64,000 nucleotides of DNA from NCBI GenBank assembly GCA_021234535.1, contig CM037837.1, positions 5,558,218 to 5,622,217 of the forward strand. Reading direction: 5' to 3'. Below the pieces are notes generated by a model. That model searched no databases, had not been told where the DNA came from, and saw only the letters and a list, made by a program, of their open reading frames with translations. A program made the translations under genes and the position numbers. This document shows, piece after piece, positions 13,701 through 25,648 of this stretch (position 1 is the first letter of the stretch; each line of letters starts with the position of its first letter). The DNA is from Stichopus chloronotus (taxonomy: Eukaryota; Echinodermata; Holothuroidea; Aspidochirotida; Stichopodidae).

Positions 13701-16700
13701 CGGGTCCAGTGGGGTTCCCGTGGGTGCCCATGCACCCCCAGAATTTTCCAAAATTGATCAATTGAGCCTTTAACATGATGGTGCAGGTACCTCACTATCG
13801 CTCTTCTGGGTTTGGTATAGAAACTGGTACGCCATATTGAGAGCACTATTTTTCCTTCAGATGGAAGGTTCAATTATGTGTGATTCTAGTGTACCTCCCA
13901 AAACAAAATCCTGGAGTTACCCCTCCTGATCACCAATCCTGAATGAATGCTACCAGAGGGTGTGTATTGTAGAGAGAGAATGAGTCATGCTCCATGTTCT
14001 TGGCATGTCTCCTAGTCATGCGATGGTCGTGATTTCCACGTGATCGATGTTCGGGGGCAAACTGAGACGGCCATGATTCCATCTCAAAGTCCAGACTCAT
14101 CTGGTGATTCAAGTTACTGTAGGTGGTGGAAACGGTTTGTGTTTACATTACGATTACTAATTTACTCTTTGAAGGAGATGTCCTTCTTGCTCTAGCTGCA
14201 GTTTTCGATAAAAGCGAATCTAGACGCAGAATGTAAATAAGAGTCAGCAATCTCTGGACGAGAGTATTTGTCTCACTGTCTCGTACCCTGTAATGAAGTT
14301 GAGAGTAAGGGGCAGAATGAAATGTGGTCAATCCTGTAATGTTATTCAGAATTAAAATGTTAATGACTTTCTTAAAGGCAACATCCTCAGTGGTAGGCAT
14401 ATTCAAACAGCTCAGCTAGTCGTTAAAATGCATTTTTGCAAAGCAAGACGTACGTCACCAAGTTCGAGATTGCATGGTCCACGTAAATTATTCCGTGTTT
14501 AGAATCGTTGTAATCATACAGATGGTGGTGTTGGTAGATTGACTTACACAATATTGTTTGAGTCCACAAATCTGGTTTGAAAACCGCTGTATTGAGTGTT
14601 GCAAGTATATTCAACATGAGAGCATATTTGATAACCAATGTGTGCACCAGGTTCAAAAGTGGAACCCTTGTAGCCACCATCTATAGCTGGTCCGGTACCC
14701 AGGAACTTGACGGTACAACTTCTGTCACGCTGTGAATTCGATGTGATGCCTTAATGTGACATTTTACTTTTCGCATTAGTATTGCACCATGTATCGTACA
14801 TATTCAGGCATAACTTTGAAGTGTTTTTCACTGTACACAAGTTCAAGTTTGGTACACATACAATTGACATGCTCGGCACTTTGGACGTTGGTCACAATGT
14901 CAGAATTGGATCCTGACACAGTCAGTTGGGCTCCCTATGCAAACACTACTGATAACCAATCTAAAATGAATGTTCCTGGGGGGTGTATTGTAGAGGGAGA
15001 GGGTGTCCATGTTCTTGGTATCTCTCCTGATCATGCATTCGTCGATCATCAATAATTGATGCCAGATGGCAAATCAAAGATGGCCGTGACTTCCAAGTGT
15101 GATTGCTGCACAAAGGTATATGTCTGGCTATTCAAATGACCAAAATAATCAATCAATCTAATTGTTAGTTGATTTGCTTTCCGTCAAGCATAATTCTGCT
15201 TTATCAGCTAAATTTCCAGCAAGGACAGATCCAGCAATCGTGGGGAGAGGGAGGAGGGGGCAATGTGCACCAAAAGTGCACCATGTAGTTAAGTGCAGGT
15301 ATTCTAATGTTGGGTCCAGGAGAAGATTTTGGGATCCCTGGTGAGGTCCAGGGGCACAAGCCAGTGGAGGTGTGAGACACATCACCCCAGTGGTGGGCCA
15401 AGGGATAAAGCCTGCAGAAGCTCTTACATCATGAAACAATTTAAAAACTGTGTTCCATGAGTCGAGAAGAAATGAGCAGCAATCCCTTCAGTTGAATGAT
15501 CCAGGAAGTTCTATGCAAGGCAGCTTGAGGTGTTCTCCAGTAAACAGACCAATGCCTACAATTACGGATGATCCAATTGATGGGGAGGATTGTTTGTTGA
15601 ATTTATGGGACACTTATTGACAGACCCTTACAAAATGTCCCACAAAATTTGTAATTTGTTTTCCCGCCTGAAGTTCTTTTTTATTGATAAATTTTCAAGA
15701 CTTTTCTCAGATGACCTTACGGGGAGAGGGAGTCTCTCCCTCCCCACAGATTTACCACTGATTCCTGGCTTAAGAGATATCTTTCTGTGGGGTTTGCTGG
15801 TGCAATATGAGAATAGTTTGGGAATTTTTTTTATTCTTTTTGACAATTTATTTCCTCTCTGAGCAAGTTGGAGGGACTTTGTTAATCAAAATGCACATTC
15901 GCTTGTGTACGTTGTGAATCTCCCTGAACGTCCATAACTTGGGAAAGTAAAATTCTTCAGAGTTACATCAATGTTCAAAAGGAACTTGTGAAAAGCTGAT
16001 TATTTAAAAACAATTGCTCGAAAACAATTCCATTTTGCCAACGGCTGAACTTTTTTCCATTTACAAAGTAGGGAATGTATTTTTTCCTGTCTCACCAATC
16101 TGCCCCTCAATACTGTTCTTGACGTCTTTGCTTATGATACCTCGTAGAAATTTCTCACAAGTCGGAACTTTTGAGTGTCGACTTTTCGTTGTCCCATGGT
16201 ACTTGAGCATGTTCAGATTTCAGATGCTGTTTTGGATGTTTTCGTGCTTCCGTCAACAGGGAGTAACACCTCTTATACGATGCCTTGGCAACTTGGCCTG
16301 CCAGCAGCACCATGGTGTAACCATGGCAATTCAAGATGGTCGCCTCATCCTATCTGTACTTCAACTGCTCCATACAGAGACCGTGCCATTTTTCTTACAG
16401 AAGGAAATACTGTGGATGTTGAATAACCTCACTGGTGAGATGAAAGTCTTTTCAAATTTGTTTCCCTGTTGAGAGAACACCAGAATCATGACAAAAGATA
16501 GGATCTGACATTTTGACCCCTGAGTAATGTCTACATCAAATGCAGGCCTGTCAAGACACACATGCAAACATGACACACATGCAAACATGACACATGACTC
16601 ATAAAAGAGTTAAATGGATTGCAGTGACCAAAAAGAAATGGAGGGAGGAAATTAAAAGATGTTATGCAAAAGAAATTTGAAGTGCATGCAATTCTGAGGT

Positions 16701-19700
16701 CAGTAACATTTTTCATTGCCATAATTTATCAGTGATTTTAACTTGGGGCAACTCTATTCAATTCATGGCCTGGGCACTTTCTATAATTGGTGGACTATCA
16801 GCTTTCTTCATTTGCCTCTGCTCTTATGGGAAAGAAGTTCAATTTTTTTTTTGTTCATGTAACAACCATCACTAGGATGACTGACCAAAGTATTCGTTGC
16901 TTAACAGATTTTCAGGAGGCAGCTTTGGCAGCACCTCCTTCTATCTTATGAACTGTATGTCTCCTATGCAGCTAAAAAGTAGTTTTTATGAAGAAGACTC
17001 ATTTGTTGGTAAATGAAAAGCTCATGTCTTGGAAGTATAAACTTACTTGTGCAGATAGTATGAACTTGGCTGTGGTCTTTTGTGTCCAACAAAAAAGCAA
17101 GGCAAGGTAGGGCATACTTAGTGGAGTGAAGAAAAGTATAGTATCGGGACCAAAAAATTCACATTTGCCACTTTTTCCCTACTATACCTGTTCACTTTTT
17201 TTTTTAACACTAAGGTATCCTCTGAGGATTGTTGGTCTTTTCCGGTCAGTGTCTCCATTATGATGATGAATGACGTGTCAAAATTATTTCTTTTGGATTA
17301 CAGGAGTATTTTTTTGCTCAATTCCTACTAACCAGTGGTATAGCTACTGGAGTGGGAGGGGGGGGGGGAGGGCTGGTTGGCAACTTGTAGAAAATTTGGA
17401 AAACAATATGCATTTTCCCCTTTCTAAAAACTTTTCTTAGGATAACAATTGTGAGACATTTCTATGCATAATTGCTGTTTCCATGCAACATATTTTACCA
17501 GTTTTCATGTGTCGCTGTGGCATGAAGCATGCTTGACTTGGGTTCTACAGCAGGTTGAATGTGTGCAGAGAGTGTTATGATGATCAGTGCAGTGGGACTA
17601 CACAATCATCAAGCTATAATACAACTAACACTGTGAGGCACTTTCGTTTGTGATCTGAAACTAAAGCAAAATACACAAATACTGCTTGTAGGTCCGTAAG
17701 TGTCAATCGGTGGGGTGTCGGTAAGTGTCAATCAGGCAGACGTGTCCCCCACTTCTGGAGAGGTGAGCGACAGAATATCTCATGTCCCCGACCCTCACTG
17801 ATCTGCTCATGCACATTTTAATAGTTTCCTTCTGGTTCAAGCTCTGCAATGTATCAGTATATTATCAGGGAAATACCCTGCCAATATCTTTGGAACTGTG
17901 CACCTTTTTATCACATTGTCGTTGTCAATAAGGCTACTCAGGTCTACAAATGAATACATCACCAAGCAAAATGAAAAATTCAAATCATTACTTAAAAAGA
18001 ACAGGTATACCTTGAGATACATTCAGATCAAATGTAGCATCAAATTTCCATTTTTCATCTAGTCCACCCTACAGTGGCAAACTTTCCCGAGGGAGCATCG
18101 CCTCATCTTAGACCCCTCCCTGAGGATGGAAATCAGTCATCAGTTTCATCATATCGAAAGTCACTCTGATATAGAGGCTAAGACCAGCTTGCCCCACCCT
18201 CCTGATGTGACCCTTACTCTCATGATGAAAGCACTCCTGTGTGACCTTGCAAAACTTTTGGGGTAACTTTCTGTGTTTTCTCCCCTCTGGAAGTATCATA
18301 GCTATGCCACCGCTGCTATTAACCTGTATTATGGTCTGTTCTTGACAGAGATAAGTGACAAGGAAGAGTAGCATTTGGGGAATAAAGGGGGTGAGGTTAT
18401 GAGGAGGATGTAGGGTTCTAATGTGACTAATGAGTACATGCCTGTGTGTGTAGTGTAAACTGTTATTTGGTGCAAGTGATGTACTTTTGATGACATAATG
18501 TTTGGCAGTCATATCATGCATTGGTGTTGCTATGTGGTTTAATACAATATAGCTAAATACACCCAAAGAGTAACAAAGCTTCATGACCTACATGCTTTCG
18601 TCCGTTTAATAACCATCAGGGAAAGGCAGGAATTTGAACCACTAACCTTGAACTGGTTTTTATTCTACTGTGTAATATATATATCTCTGTACATTATACA
18701 TTACAAGATCGTATGTGTGCAATAGTTGAGGAACCTTTTATAGTCGTTGGGAGAATGTTGGCCCACGTATGAGTCATACCCGCATTTCAAACTCTTGTTG
18801 TGTTTAATAGCACATAGCCAAGAATCCACAGTTAGAAGTATACTACTTCCTTGGAAACAGCTAATGCCACAGTTAGATATCTCTGTAGAGCTGCCAACAG
18901 TTGGATTAAATGTTAAAGGTCTTGTTCCACATCCAGTAACATGAAAAATATGGATTTCCTGTTTCTGTAAGACCAATTTCCTGTTTAATAACCACAACTA
19001 TGACTAGATAATTTGCCAGCTCTCTCTCTTGAAAGCAGAAGCAATACCAGTGGAGACCTAACTTACCCCTCCCATCACCCTAAATCACCTCCTGACATGA
19101 GAGATGTCAGGATTGCTGTTACCTCAAAAAATATGTATTATCCGAACTCACGTCTTGTTCCTACATTTCATAAACACGACTTTATACTTTGAGTAATAAT
19201 CTTTTCACAATATTGCTACAAGTCTCTCCTCTGTTTGAGAATGTGAAACACGACCAGGAAACGCAGAGCCAAAGAAGTCGTTGAACCCTCACAGAGACAT
19301 CGCTTTATAAAATGTCGGCTTCTCGGGGGAAAATCACCTCAGTTTGTAGTCTTGCTTTTCCACTACAAAACCAGGTGACCTTTTTGAGTGAATCTCTCTG
19401 CCGTGGTGTATCGGCACTTGTCTTTCCATTAACTCACTCTGGGATGAATTGTCTCTAGTGAGGTAGAGGAAGATGGAAGAGGATGAATCAATAGCATGTG
19501 AGGCTCCTCCATCATCATGTTAAGGTAGAGATGTCGGTGTGAAAGGAAGCCAAGGTGTATGGATGCATGGGCCTTTCGATCTGCCGCGCTTTGATCGAAA
19601 GTACACCACTTTAGAACTAAAGTGGTAGCCAGAAGTTGAAAATTGAAATATGAAGAAAACAGAATAATTTGTGCGCATGATACTTATTTCCTTTCTCTGA

Positions 19701-22700
19701 AGTGGGCAAAAACTTGAATAATTTGGGTTGTAACAGCCTGATCTAAACATGATTAAATATTAAGAAAGAACCTTTGAGGGGAAACAAAATGCAAGGGTCT
19801 TGTTTTGAACCATACATCTCTCAGTGGGTGGCAGGGGGGGGTGTATGGGTTCATTCTCCAAGTCAGAAAAGTTACTCATCATTAAGATACGAATATTTGG
19901 TCTCCTTTGATGACAAGTCAGAGGCGTCTTGATCGTTTTGTTTTATATGTAATAGAGCTCACTGAAATCATACAGATAAAGTGAGCTCAATCCAGACAAT
20001 TAATCGAGCATTGGAAAGAAAATAACTTTCACCCATCCAATATTTGTGGATATTGCAAATGATGTTGAGGCCACCAATTTATGTCAGTAACTGAAGTCAG
20101 TTGCACTAAACTTCTCATCCAGTTGTCAGTGAAAGCATTTCAGTGGCTCTCACATAAGGCATTCCAATTACTGTCATGTTTTCAGTAGCTTTCACTTCAT
20201 TCCACCCTACCCTATTTTCATTGGCATTATTCCATTGTTACTAAAATGCCTTCACTAGCTCACTTAAAGCATGTCACTGTTGCCACTAACGTCACTCAAG
20301 ACTTTTTATTTCATCATTCGTTTACGTCAACCATCTGAAGGTGATACCTTATGTGGATAACTTAAGGGGATTAGCTACTGAGAAAAATTGATATGTCTTA
20401 AAAAAATGGAATCTTTTTCTTTCTTTGTTGGTGAAAACCATGTCTCAATAGAATGCTCCTTTCAGAAGTTATGAATTTTAAAGAATATCCGTATCAAAAT
20501 GGTACATTGCATCATGGGAAATTTGCAGTAACACCTAGGCACTACTTCAAAAACTTTTGTGTTTCTTTATAATCTTGTCTGCCTTAAAAAAGACATACAA
20601 TTCTTCAAGAGATATGACCATAGTTTCCACAATATTTAAAGGTAAAATTGCAATACACCCAATCTACATTTTCAGTATTGTTCAATTTCAAGGTCAAATG
20701 AGGACTTTAATTTGCCACTGTTTTGTGGCATTTTGTTAACCCTTGAGACAACTGAAAGTATTTCTTGACCACAGAAATCTTTCTTCAAACTGCAGTATCT
20801 TCAGTCCAGGCACAAAAAATATTGGTATTGAGTTTGAAATGCCTGCAGTGAAAAATTATACTGTTTCATTTAAAAACCCTTTCAATTGTCATCAAAATAT
20901 GCCCGTAAAGCATTTCGTTGTCACTAAAGTTTATCGATAAAAAACGTCAAACGAAGATACTTGCGGTGATTATCGTAAATTAAACATTTCAGCTTGCAGA
21001 TCTGTTAGATGTTTTTGGTTTTCATTTCAGCTACCTGTCCACTTGCATGCGGTCAATGTATCGAGAAGAATCTGCATGTCTCTCTGGTGGAGCGTTTGCT
21101 CAACAAGCCACCTGATGTTCAGAAAGAGGTGAGAGATGGGTGTTGAATAATTTACAATAGGTACATGAGAAGCGCAAATTTTATGTGAAGAGCAGTGCAA
21201 CATTTCATCCAGTCATCTATATCTCTTATTTCGTACTCTCATGATTTTTTTTTTTTTTTTTACTTGGTTTGCATCTTTTTAGAGCGTCATCTGCCTTATC
21301 CATTTGCTGAGTTTCAGTCCTGATAGTTGTGATGTCACCAGTGATCATCGCTGGACTGGTACAAAAGTTATCGGAGCTGTTCGGCCGTTTGGAAGAACCG
21401 ACCATGGAATCTCTCAGTCTTTTGGACAGTGTCCTCCGACAGTCTCCTGAAGGGGTAAGTGTCACAGCAGTTGATGTCAACTGGGTATACCTGCTTCTAG
21501 GTGTTTGTGGTTCAACACACAATAAAACAGGCTTCCTCAATTAAAGGCAGTGACTCATCGCACCAGACAGTTCCAATTCTCCCAACCACTCACTTGTAGC
21601 CCACTCCCACAGCCCATCAAAAACTCCTCCTTGTGCAAACACATATCCTCGTTCTAAGTATACCGTACCGTATGTCCTGGTTTATAGCATGCAAGGACCA
21701 AATGTGTAATCAAAACACTCCTTCCCTGTGTATACTGCGTAGTATGAGCTACTCTGCTTCTTTCAAATTTGCTGTCGGTCAAAAGGCAGAACCAGTTGAG
21801 AATTTTGCTCATCTCCAGCCAAAAATGTAGCTTAGGGTGATGAGTCACTACCTGTACAATTGATGAAGTGCTATGTGCAAGACAAATTATGTTGATGTAA
21901 TGCCCTGGCACTGATCGCCCCCCTCCTGAGGAGATTCAGGGAATCTGTGTTTCGATATTACCCTCAAAAAATTTTTTTGAAGGTTTCAGAAGGGGCTCAG
22001 ATGAAAGTTGTTGCTGGCAAAGTTTGTTCATAAATTTTCCATAAAATGTTTCAAGTTTGGGGGAAAAATTCTCACTTATATTCTAAGTTTTGTTCATCAT
22101 TCTTCCAGCAGTTTTATTCACTCCACTCCACTCCATACCATCACGTGCCACAACTGGCACACGTGTCACTGCATTAGGGAGCATACAATAAAAGGGTCCC
22201 TGTATGCTTTACTTGCTACTTCATTCCTTTTACAGCAATATGTTTGTTAGATAAAGATGTCAAAGTCTATTGAATATCAATCATATAATGACTTCAAGGT
22301 TACAATGGAGTTAGTCAGCCTACAGGTTTAATAAACAAGCTTTCAACTTTTGTCTACGTTCATTTTTACACAAATCCTCTCATCCATGTGCAAGATCCAT
22401 TGTCATACATATTCTGTACTGTTTATAAGAACCACCCAAACAGAACCATAACCCATGTTGCACCTGTGCAACCTTCAAATGCCAGTAGCACTTTCAAAGG
22501 TAATTTTTGTGTAATTTTTGAATCTGTATTGATTGCCAACCACGATGACATTACCAGCTGTAATTTGTGCCAACCACCATCAACAGTTACGAGAAAGGAA
22601 AGTTTCTTTTGATGAATCAATAACAGCTATAAGCTCTGTTTAAATTTGGTCTTGTATTTCCAGACCAAAATGATAAATGTGATAACTGCTTTGGTGTCAC

Positions 22701-22920
22701 ACCTTCAGCATCACTGCTCAATGAAAACAAAGAGCACGGTTGCAGTTACCTTGGTCTGGTTTCAGTTGGTCAATGATCCCAATCTTTCCCATTCATCCAG
22801 GTGCGACCGGTTTGTGAGGAAAGCGGCATCATCCCCATCCTCGATTCGTTGATGCAGGGGGACGACGAAGACGTTAGGAGGCGAGCCATGGAGGTCAGGA
22901 ATGCTCACTGGAGTGATTGA
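7708..22920 (+). CDS. TMCO6: TMCO6-like armadillo-repeat protein, 3' part (7 exons, one frameshift)
   Basis: Exons read as 7708-7790, 10377-10458, 12744-12843, 16260-16434, 21031-21128, 21283-21454 and 22801-22920 (TGA at 22918-22920). Phases match at every junction, and together they encode about 275 residues. The peptide has ARM-repeat character: LLQSALFALANLLKN in exon 2, GVTPLIRCLGNLACQ and LQKEILWMLNNLT in exon 4. The last two resemble human TMCO6 segments (as I recall them, PVLRCLSNLLT and GLWLLNNLTA), and the order and spacing of the remaining segments agree with TMCO6. TMCO6 is an importin-alpha-like ARM protein of poorly known function. By length this is the C-terminal 55-60 percent; the N-terminal exons were not recognised. 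The exon at 21283-21454 is 172 nt between two phase-0 borders, so one base is in excess. The stop may be terminal, or a weak donor at 22894 (GAG|GTCAGG) may lead to a further exon. Seen: splice sites and ORFs. Inferred: the orthology. Confidence 0.72.
13930..15075. repeat. Local duplication: 13930-14110 and 14960-15075
   Basis: The two segments share GGGTGT(G)TATTGTAGAG, then CCATGTTCTTGG, then TCTCCT(A/G), then CATGC, in the same order about 1 kb apart. Sequence between them resembles a segment near 8290-8560 (TAACTTCTGT..., TAATGTGACATTTT), so the duplicated unit belongs to a dispersed family. Confidence 0.5.
16260..16434 (+). CDS. TMCO6: TMCO6-like exon with diagnostic ARM motifs
   Basis: The exon is flanked by a cag acceptor at 16259 and a GTGAGA donor at 16435, and encodes 58 codons plus one base. 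It carries TPLIRCLGNLACQ and FFLQKEILWMLNNLT, the best match to TMCO6 in the window. It joins 21031-21128 as NNLT-A-TCPLACGQC, where human TMCO6 reads NNLTANSPSFC (from memory). Confidence 0.8.
17430..18330. repeat. Dispersed repeat family, longest of three copies
   Basis: Related segments are at 50640-51110 and 54620-54960. Shared landmarks are TTGTGAGACATTTCTA, ATCACCAAGCAAAATGAAAAA-type, AGTCCACCCTACA-type, and TAGACCCCTCCCTGAGGA-type followed by AATCAGTCATCAG. The 158-codon - strand frame at 18108-18584 falls partly in this repeat. Confidence 0.6.
20350..20935. repeat. Dispersed repeat family, copy 2
   Basis: Partner of 5160-5740, same strand and same order of landmarks. It explains the two open frames at 20557-20940, which are therefore not treated as exons. 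It lies just upstream of the TMCO6-like exon at 21031. Confidence 0.65.
21283..21454 (+). pseudogene. TMCO6: TMCO6-like exon with a one-base frameshift
   Basis: The acceptor after the T-run at 21245-21261 opens a frame reading SVICLIHLLSFSPDSC, matching the expected TMCO6 context. The downstream half, ending at the GTAAGT donor at 21455, is open only in the neighbouring frame (VIIAGLVQKLSELFGRLEEP). That frame has a TGA at 21308-21310, upstream of the join. The shift lies between about 21325 and 21345, and no intron fits there. It could be an assembly error, an allelic lesion or a decaying copy. The rest of the gene is intact, so I favour a sequence error or a single allele over an old pseudogene. 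Confidence 0.6.
21541..21860. mobile_element. Second MITE-like family, copy 1
   Basis: An 11-bp perfect inverted repeat (AGTGACTCATC at 21549 and its complement at 21839) bounds the element, which starts at TTAA. The interior matches 55944-56200 (CAGTTCCAATTCTCCCAACCA against CAGTTTCAATTCTCCCAACCA-type segments, AACCAGTTGAGAATTTTGCT and TAGCTTAGGGTGATG). It lies in an intron of the TMCO6-like gene. Confidence 0.6.
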
Positions 22921-25393
22921 TAGTTACAAAAGGAAATAAGAGGACTGGAGAATATGGTATTGATGGAGCCCTTTGGGTCCAAGTGCAAGCCCTCTGAAAG
23001 ATGGATGTGACCTCGATCCTCAATTCTGAGACGGACAGAGAGAAGTCAGTTGTGGGGGACAGCAGACTCCTCAGTTGCTCAATGAAGAGAGAAGGGTAAC
23101 ATTATTGCATTCAATGAGGCAGTATCCCTCTGTGAACAGATAATCCTATGGGCATGAGAAGTTGTCTTTCATTTGTCGATGTTGGTTCAGGGACACACAC
23201 CAGGAGTCGTCCAATGGAAAATCATACTTTTCAGTTAGTAAGGTCATGAAGGAAAATTATTACACCACTTTTCATCTCTGATTTGTTGTTGTGTATCGTG
23301 TGGATGTTTGTGATATTTAGCGAGAACAAAAGTGACCTTGAGAGTATTCAATAGAAACACTTAAGAATACTGTTGCTGTGTGTAGGTAGACAGGGTTGGC
23401 ATTTGAATCTATGAACCTTAGCAACTGGGAGGTTTGACCCTCAGCCAGGTCGCAGTAAGACAGGTTTTCCATTCCGGAGTCGTCTACGGTTGTCACATCT
23501 GAACTGACCTCGTTGAAAAAAAAGCCAAATTTGATCCAAAGTGTTTGCCACTCAGTCATGAAAGTTTTGAAATATATGAGCCACAGGCTTCCTCAACATT
23601 TAGTGTCAAACTAACTGCCCTCCAAAGCCTGAATTTAATTGCAGTGTGCCACAACTTCTAAATCAAATGACACAAATTTCTATGGTATTAGCTATTCCTG
23701 AAATTGGACAAATTTACCACTATTAATATCAAAGAATGTTTGATCCAGAATGCAGGAATTTTTTGTACATCAAGCACGTGCAGGGAGATTTTGTAACCAT
23801 AGAATATTCCACCAGGATGTACCTGATGATACGTCAGCAAATCTCAAAAGAGTAACATACCAACCAATCTTCGGTGACTTTTCAATGTGTGCTGATTTGA
23901 ACCATTTTATGCCATGGTTTACAATCTCCTCTAGAGACGTGGAGCTGCGACACTATGTGAAACCACAGATCGACTTGGTTTATGGGTATGAGCCACTGTT
24001 TTTACAAGCTGAAATTTTGATGATGTATGTTTACATGTAGAGGGACCACAGGTATACTTTACCAATTATCTCGTGATTTCAGAGACTAATTTCATATAAA
24101 GCAGAAATGAGAAGGCTCACACAGTTGTTCCAGTGATTCTTTTATTAATTTTCAGGGTAGCATTGATTATATATTGTGGATCACCAGTCACCATTTAACA
24201 CAGCTAAATGACTCACATGGTCTGGAATTCATCAATTGTTTTTAACAATTGTTTGCCATTAAAAATAAAAAGCAGCAGCAATATGAAAAATGATTTCATC
24301 TCAATCTTGCCCTCTGTTTCTACTTTTCCGTTCTTCCTTGAATGTGCAAATATGTAATATATTACCAACTATGTGTCAAAATTTAACTACGTACCTGCTT
24401 CAGCTTGAATTAGACATTAAAGGTGATGTGATATTTAGGTATTTCCTCCAAAATACAAGAAAGAAAACAATTTATCTTTCACACAATTCTGATGCCTTTG
24501 TGATTCTAAAGTTCCTGCTGATTTTTTTTTTCTCTTGCAAATCTCTTGCAAATCTATGATGCAGTAGTGTCCAAACAGCACAAAGCAGAAGTTTGCCTGA
24601 TAGTAGGGGTAGGTTTCACTTCTCAACATATGTTCATACAATGTATTCACAAGAGACAGCCACGGGATAATAAATCACTGCTGCCTGCATCTGGAGGTGC
24701 AAAGACATAGACCGTTTTTTTACAATCAGGTGGGGGGAGGGACAATTTTCTTATCAACTGGAATTTTTTTTTTTTTTTACTTTTACCGACCAAGAAGTTT
24801 TAAAGCTCCAATCTCGATAACATACGAGATTTCAGCGTTAAATGAGAAAGCAGCTGTAGAAGCAGACTTCAGAAAAATCAAGAATCTGAACTGAAGGAAT
24901 CCAGGCAGAACTGATCACTGTACCATTTTACCAATGTTTTAACTGGTCTTATATATTTTCTTTTCATAATTTTTTTTTCATAATATTCCAAATAGGTGAA
25001 CATTTCCAAGCTACCACCAGTCGTCTACTACACATACGTCATGCTGGAAAACAAATTCTGCCAAGGTCTGTTATGTAAAGCATGACGTTTTCTCTCGGAC
25101 TTAACTAATGATGCGATCTAGAACAAGGTCAATTTCAACTTCACTTTACCACTGTCTGAAAAACATACTTCTATTATTTGAGATGACAGTGACAGGCAGT
25201 CTTAATTTCTTCAAACATAAAAATAAGAACATAATTTGGTGAAAATAATTAAAACTACATAACATCCTAACCTGGAGTACTGTAGGACCTTGACCTTCAA
25301 TGTAAGGGATATTGCCAAAATTAAAAGAAAACTGCAGATAGAATTTTTATGAGAAATCTCATTTCAATTGCAAGCTAAAGGAAGTATAGGTAA
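22921..25393. other. Convergent intergenic region between the TMCO6-like gene and RNF10
   Basis: No gene was recognised. The region should contain the 3' UTRs of two convergent genes. AATAAA-like hexamers on the + strand occur around 24262 and 24665 but are far from the stop. Open frames here (for example 23750-24040) have no splice support or recognisable motif. Confidence 0.55.
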
Positions 25394-25399
25394 TTTATT
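25394..25399 (-). terminator. RNF10: Candidate polyadenylation signal of RNF10
   Basis: The + strand reads TTTATT, which is AATAAA on the gene strand, 250 nt beyond the RNF10 stop codon. Position and hexamer fit a cleavage/polyadenylation signal; use is not proven. Confidence 0.5.
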
Positions 25400-25648
25400 C
25401 TCACTCAGAATTTTAAACACTTTTAGCAAAGAATAACAGAAAAAAAAATATATAGTTTCACCCATAAATGCATGCGATGTTTCATCAGGAAGAGCCAAGA
25501 GTAAGCATATTTTGAAAAACACACTTCTAACCTCTCTCAGAGGGCTAAATAAAATGATCATCCATTACAATGCAAATAAATGAAATAAAAAGGAAAAGAA
25601 TCCACAGGAGAGAGACCTATTTGGTGGAAGAAATTGCCTCTCCTTCAT

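Larger units (their letters stand above)
7791..22800 (+). other. Introns of the TMCO6-like gene
   Basis: Five of the six introns are large (7791-10376, 10459-12743, 12844-16259, 16435-21030 and 21455-22800); the sixth is short (21129-21282). They contain repeats and no further exon that I recognise. These include a local duplication (about 13930-14110 and 14960-15075), a dispersed repeat around 17430-18330, another at 20350-20935, a MITE-like element at 21541-21860, and G-runs near 11855-11866 and 17361-17370. Two similar segments around 11296-11345 and 11526-11575 are direct repeats about 230 bp apart. Confidence 0.6.

Noticed and set aside
18108..18584. 158-codon open frame on the - strand
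   Set aside because: It partly overlaps a dispersed repeat found three times in the window; no domain and no splice context.
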